Source of the DNA: Pelodera strongyloides
Lineage: Eukaryota > Nematoda > Chromadorea > Rhabditida > Rhabditidae
Direction of reading: 5' to 3'
Assembly (NCBI GenBank): GCA_036852015.1
Contig: JAANDG010000250.1
Coordinates: forward strand, 1 to 64,000
Length of the DNA: 64,000 nt
Below, piece after piece: positions 61,162 through 64,000 of the stretch (positions are counted from its first letter, which is position 1; every line of letters starts with the position of its first letter). Below the pieces are notes generated by a model that searched no databases, was not told the origin of the DNA, and saw only the letters and a program-made list of their open reading frames with translations. The position numbers and the translations under genes were made by a program.

Positions 61162-61318
61162 TTAGCCTCGCTCCGCGCTACTTTTCGGGGTCTCTGCCTG
61201 AAAAATGATAGCATAAGTAAGGAAAAACTACAGTATAACACTGCTGTGTCAACTAATAGTATACATATACACGCTTCCTTGTATAATAGGAATAACAAGT
61301 AACATCAACAATGCAATA

Positions 61319-63924
61319 TTATGTAGGTACAAGATTAAAAATACCCACAGACTGCTTTCCACGGCCGCGTTGCTTGTCCTCCAGCTGAAACAAAATCAGT
61401 TTGTATAAAACGTCAGCAATGTTGCCACGCTTCGGCCATATTTTCAGGCATACAGTATACTCTCTACAAGTATAATCGCCACACATTACAATGTTTTATA
61501 AAATTAAATGAAATTTTATGCAGTATAATCTACAAAATCCGCACCTCATTGGTTGTTGTCCCTCGCGTGTCATCGCTCGCCTGATGCGTGTCCGAGATTA
61601 GCATTGGGGAGCGTTCCTAAACGATATTTCCTAAACGATATCCCGTTATTTATTTTTGTTACCAGTTCCCCCAGCAGTTAGATTTATTTTTGTTACCAGT
61701 TCCCCACACACTTAGATTTATTTTTGTTACCAGTTCCCCCACGCACTTCGCTTCGTTGTAAGCTGAGCAAGATTATTAAAGCGTCCGCGTGCAGGGACCG
61801 TATTCACCAACACGCTGGGAGCCCTCCCTGGCCTCCCCAAAGAGCTAAAGAGTGCGAGAGCAGAAGAGATTCGGAGCGCATGCGAGCCTAGGGAGGGCTC
61901 CTTGCGTGTTGGTGAATACGGCCTCAGAACTATTTGGGCTGCACTTAGATACAATGCCATTCATTGAGTAGAATCTAACATTTTGCCTAAAACCTAGCAA
62001 AACCCTTTAAATAAATCCCGTACACCGCACTACGCAATACTACGTAACTACACGTGCTAAACGCGTAGAAGCATATATTGAAGCTCCCAGCATCACTAAT
62101 TGACCAAACATTAACATACAAACCTTCATCTTAGACAGCTTCGGATTGGGTTTCTGCTCAACTTGACTTTCCTGCGTTTTCATGGTGTTTGCGTGACTGT
62201 CTGAATTGAATTGTGTATAATTATAGTTAAATGTTATTCTCAATTTCTCTAATAGTTTGTGTTGAGATTCTGTTGCGATTTTGAGAGTATCTACTACAAC
62301 GTGCAATAAAAAATGCGCGAAAGGTGTGCCAACTTTGTGCAATAAAGAGAAAGTGTGCCGCTACGTTTGCGCAGCGCCTGCGCGGCGCTCACCTAATGTG
62401 GATTGCGTTCGTTCCCGTGATGACATTTTTCCCTTCACTCGCCGCGACGATTTCCTCTTGGAACCATGTTTCGGAGACCTACAATAACGACTGTCTTATT
62501 CGTTGAACAAAAATATTACTATTTAAAAGATGTGAAATCGAAATGTACAATTTTTTACGCAATACGCAGTGAGGTTCTCTACGCGCACATAAAGACTTAC
62601 ATATACCCCTATACGTGCCTAGGATACAGTAGTTTATAAGTTACAGTATTTACACTTGTACAAACTATGGTCATCAAACTATTTAGTGCACAAAAGAGCT
62701 CTTACTGCGATCTGGATCTTGCAGCTTCTCTGGTTTCCTGTTGTGTAATCATTCGATTATGATCCCTACCAGTGCCCGGGGTGGCGAGATCATTAGAATC
62801 TACGCTCCTGGAATTGAATAGACCTAACCATACGGCTCATAGCCTAAGCCTAAGCCTAAGCTCATACCCTTCTCTAGATAAAACCGCGGATAAAGTGTTT
62901 ATAGCAACATTATTCCGCATTAAATCTTCTACAAAAAGAGCTATAGTAGGTCTCTAGAAGTCATGGCCATAGCTCAAGTTCACGGTTCTGTTGTAAGGTA
63001 AGAAGCAAAACTGAAGGCACCTGAAGAATTAATAAGCTCAAAGCAAAATACCGACCGGCTTTTGAAACGCATTTTGTGAATTCTTATGCATATATTCAAA
63101 TGAATATAAATTAGAATAAAAAATGGAGCTAAATTCGAGCAAATTATCATAAGTGCGTAAGAATTCAGTTGTCCAAGACTTGTTTCAAAAACCGACCGGT
63201 ATTTCGCTTTAAACATTAAACCTTCCGGAAATTACACCAAGCAAATCTTCAATACTTCCACGTTCTATGCGTAATACTAGGTTTGGAAATTCCCCTAACA
63301 TAAGATATAGATAAGATCAGAACAAGACTAAGATTTAACCTACTTTTGATTCTGTTCATTCGTCTCCATTGTTTCCCCAAGGGTTGTCGTGGCCATTGTG
63401 TTTTGAGTGCGTGGCACCAACTGAAACAAAAGCTTAAGCTTAGACTTAAGCTATGAAGTACAGTACATGGTACAACTTTTGTACGTACAGCACATATTTA
63501 CACCATGGTCAGATTTTACACGCCAACACGGACGTTAACTTTACACCTACAGTAAGAAAAGTGACTTCATACTTTCTGTTACATCACAATCAAAAATTCC
63601 ACACAAAAAAAAACTCACGCGTAAGAAGAAGTTCTTATTCGGTTGTTTCTTCATCGAATCCTTTGATGTCTTTTTCTGAAATTGGAACAATTAGCTGATA
63701 ATATAATCACTCCGAGGCCGGACATAAGCGGTACGTAAATTCACACACAAGCAGCTACACAGACAGTTTCCTGAGGCTATTCCAATTTTAGACATTTGAA
63801 GGAAACATATCACTTGCACATACATTGTTTAAAAAGAAACCCCTACCCTTCCATCATTTGACTTGGTCTTGAATTTCCTATCCGTTTTCTTCGAGAATTT
63901 TGACTTGTTTGTACGGTCACCACC
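61319..63924 (-). CDS. Basic low-complexity protein, 3' part of a gene (5' end off window)
   Basis: Eight minus-strand exons, each with good acceptor and donor and all in frame: 63924-63847, 63675-63619, 63420-63344, 62807-62706, 62478-62393, 62200-62124, 61616-61545, 61384-61319 (TAA). They encode 204 residues, rich in Lys, Arg, Ser and Thr (for example KSKFSKKTDRKFKTK, KHGSKRKSSRRVKGK, EDKQRGRGKQS), with no membrane segment or recognised domain. It is probably a disordered, perhaps nuclear, tail. An alternative last exon at 61197-61162 (AETPKSSAERG, stop) could be joined from a GTGGGT donor within the final exon. Amino-acid bias gives little to test homology, so support rests on eight consistent splice junctions. 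It is convergent with the VEFS gene. The ATGs at 63396 and 62182 could be starts of shorter forms. Confidence 0.6.
61793..61926. mobile_element. MITE with GGGACCGTATTCACCAA termini
   Basis: Left GCAGGGACCGTATTCACCAA, right TTGGTGAATACGGCCTCAG, inner GGGAGCCCTCCCTGGCC and GGGAGGGCTCC. Homologous along its length to 11943-12101. Sits in an intron of the minus-strand gene. Confidence 0.85.
63039..63214. mobile_element. Family A hairpin MITE
   Basis: Left CTCAAAGCAAAATACCGACC, right CGACCGGTATTTCGCTTTAA, reverse-orientation interior, in an intron of the minus-strand gene. Confidence 0.85.
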
Positions 63925-64000
63925 CTAAAGGAGACACATGGTGAACTAAAACAATTGAATTGAAAAAAGCATGCTAGTTTCTTTTGGAGTCCCCGCAACC

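Overview
This is a stretch of nematode nuclear DNA. The evidence is interstitial runs of the nematode telomere hexamer TTAGGC, introns ending in TTTTCAG/TTTNCAG, and gene starts lying 0-28 nt after an isolated splice acceptor, as expected for spliced-leader trans-splicing. The DNA is AT-rich, with short exons, many introns of 100-1000 nt, and a high load of small palindromic transposons. I cannot name the species. The intron lengths and the readily recognised SUZ12 family member argue against Caenorhabditis elegans itself.

Layout. 1-1150: G-rich minisatellite plus a long hairpin element. 2821-16232 (+): a 28-exon gene for a SUZ12-like Polycomb (PRC2) subunit with two N-terminal AT-hooks and a C-terminal VEFS box. 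18307-23202 (+) and 25538-30151 (+): two tandem paralogues of the DXO/Dom3Z/Rai1 RNA decapping nuclease family, sharing intron positions and all visible catalytic residues. 30152-52440: about 22 kb with no convincing conserved gene, packed with MITEs, satellites, microsatellites, telomere-like repeats and a segmental duplication. 52441-57200 (+): a nine-exon class A peptide-type GPCR. 59331-60317 (+): a three-exon gene encoding about 100 residues that is essentially only a VEFS box, with the same internal intron positions as the SUZ12-like gene. 61319-63924 (-): the 3' part of a gene for a basic, low-complexity protein that runs off the right edge.

The most interesting point is the pair of VEFS genes. 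In SUZ12 the VEFS box is the segment that holds and activates the EZH2 methyltransferase. A free VEFS microprotein about 43 kb from a full-length SUZ12-like gene on the same strand could be a PRC2 decoy or an alternative subunit; that role is inference. The second theme is hairpin transposons shaping genes: their TTAA ends lie 8-42 nt upstream of several cis- and trans-splice acceptors, elements with unrelated interiors share GAGGCC-type ends, and small exon duplications have produced an alternative SUZ12 terminus and decayed copies of a DXO exon.

All exon structures were built by hand from splice consensus, frame and family resemblance. No alignment or transcript data were available. One junction in the SUZ12-like gene (exons 11-12, beside a 42-nt G run) does not keep frame with the best donor and is left open.
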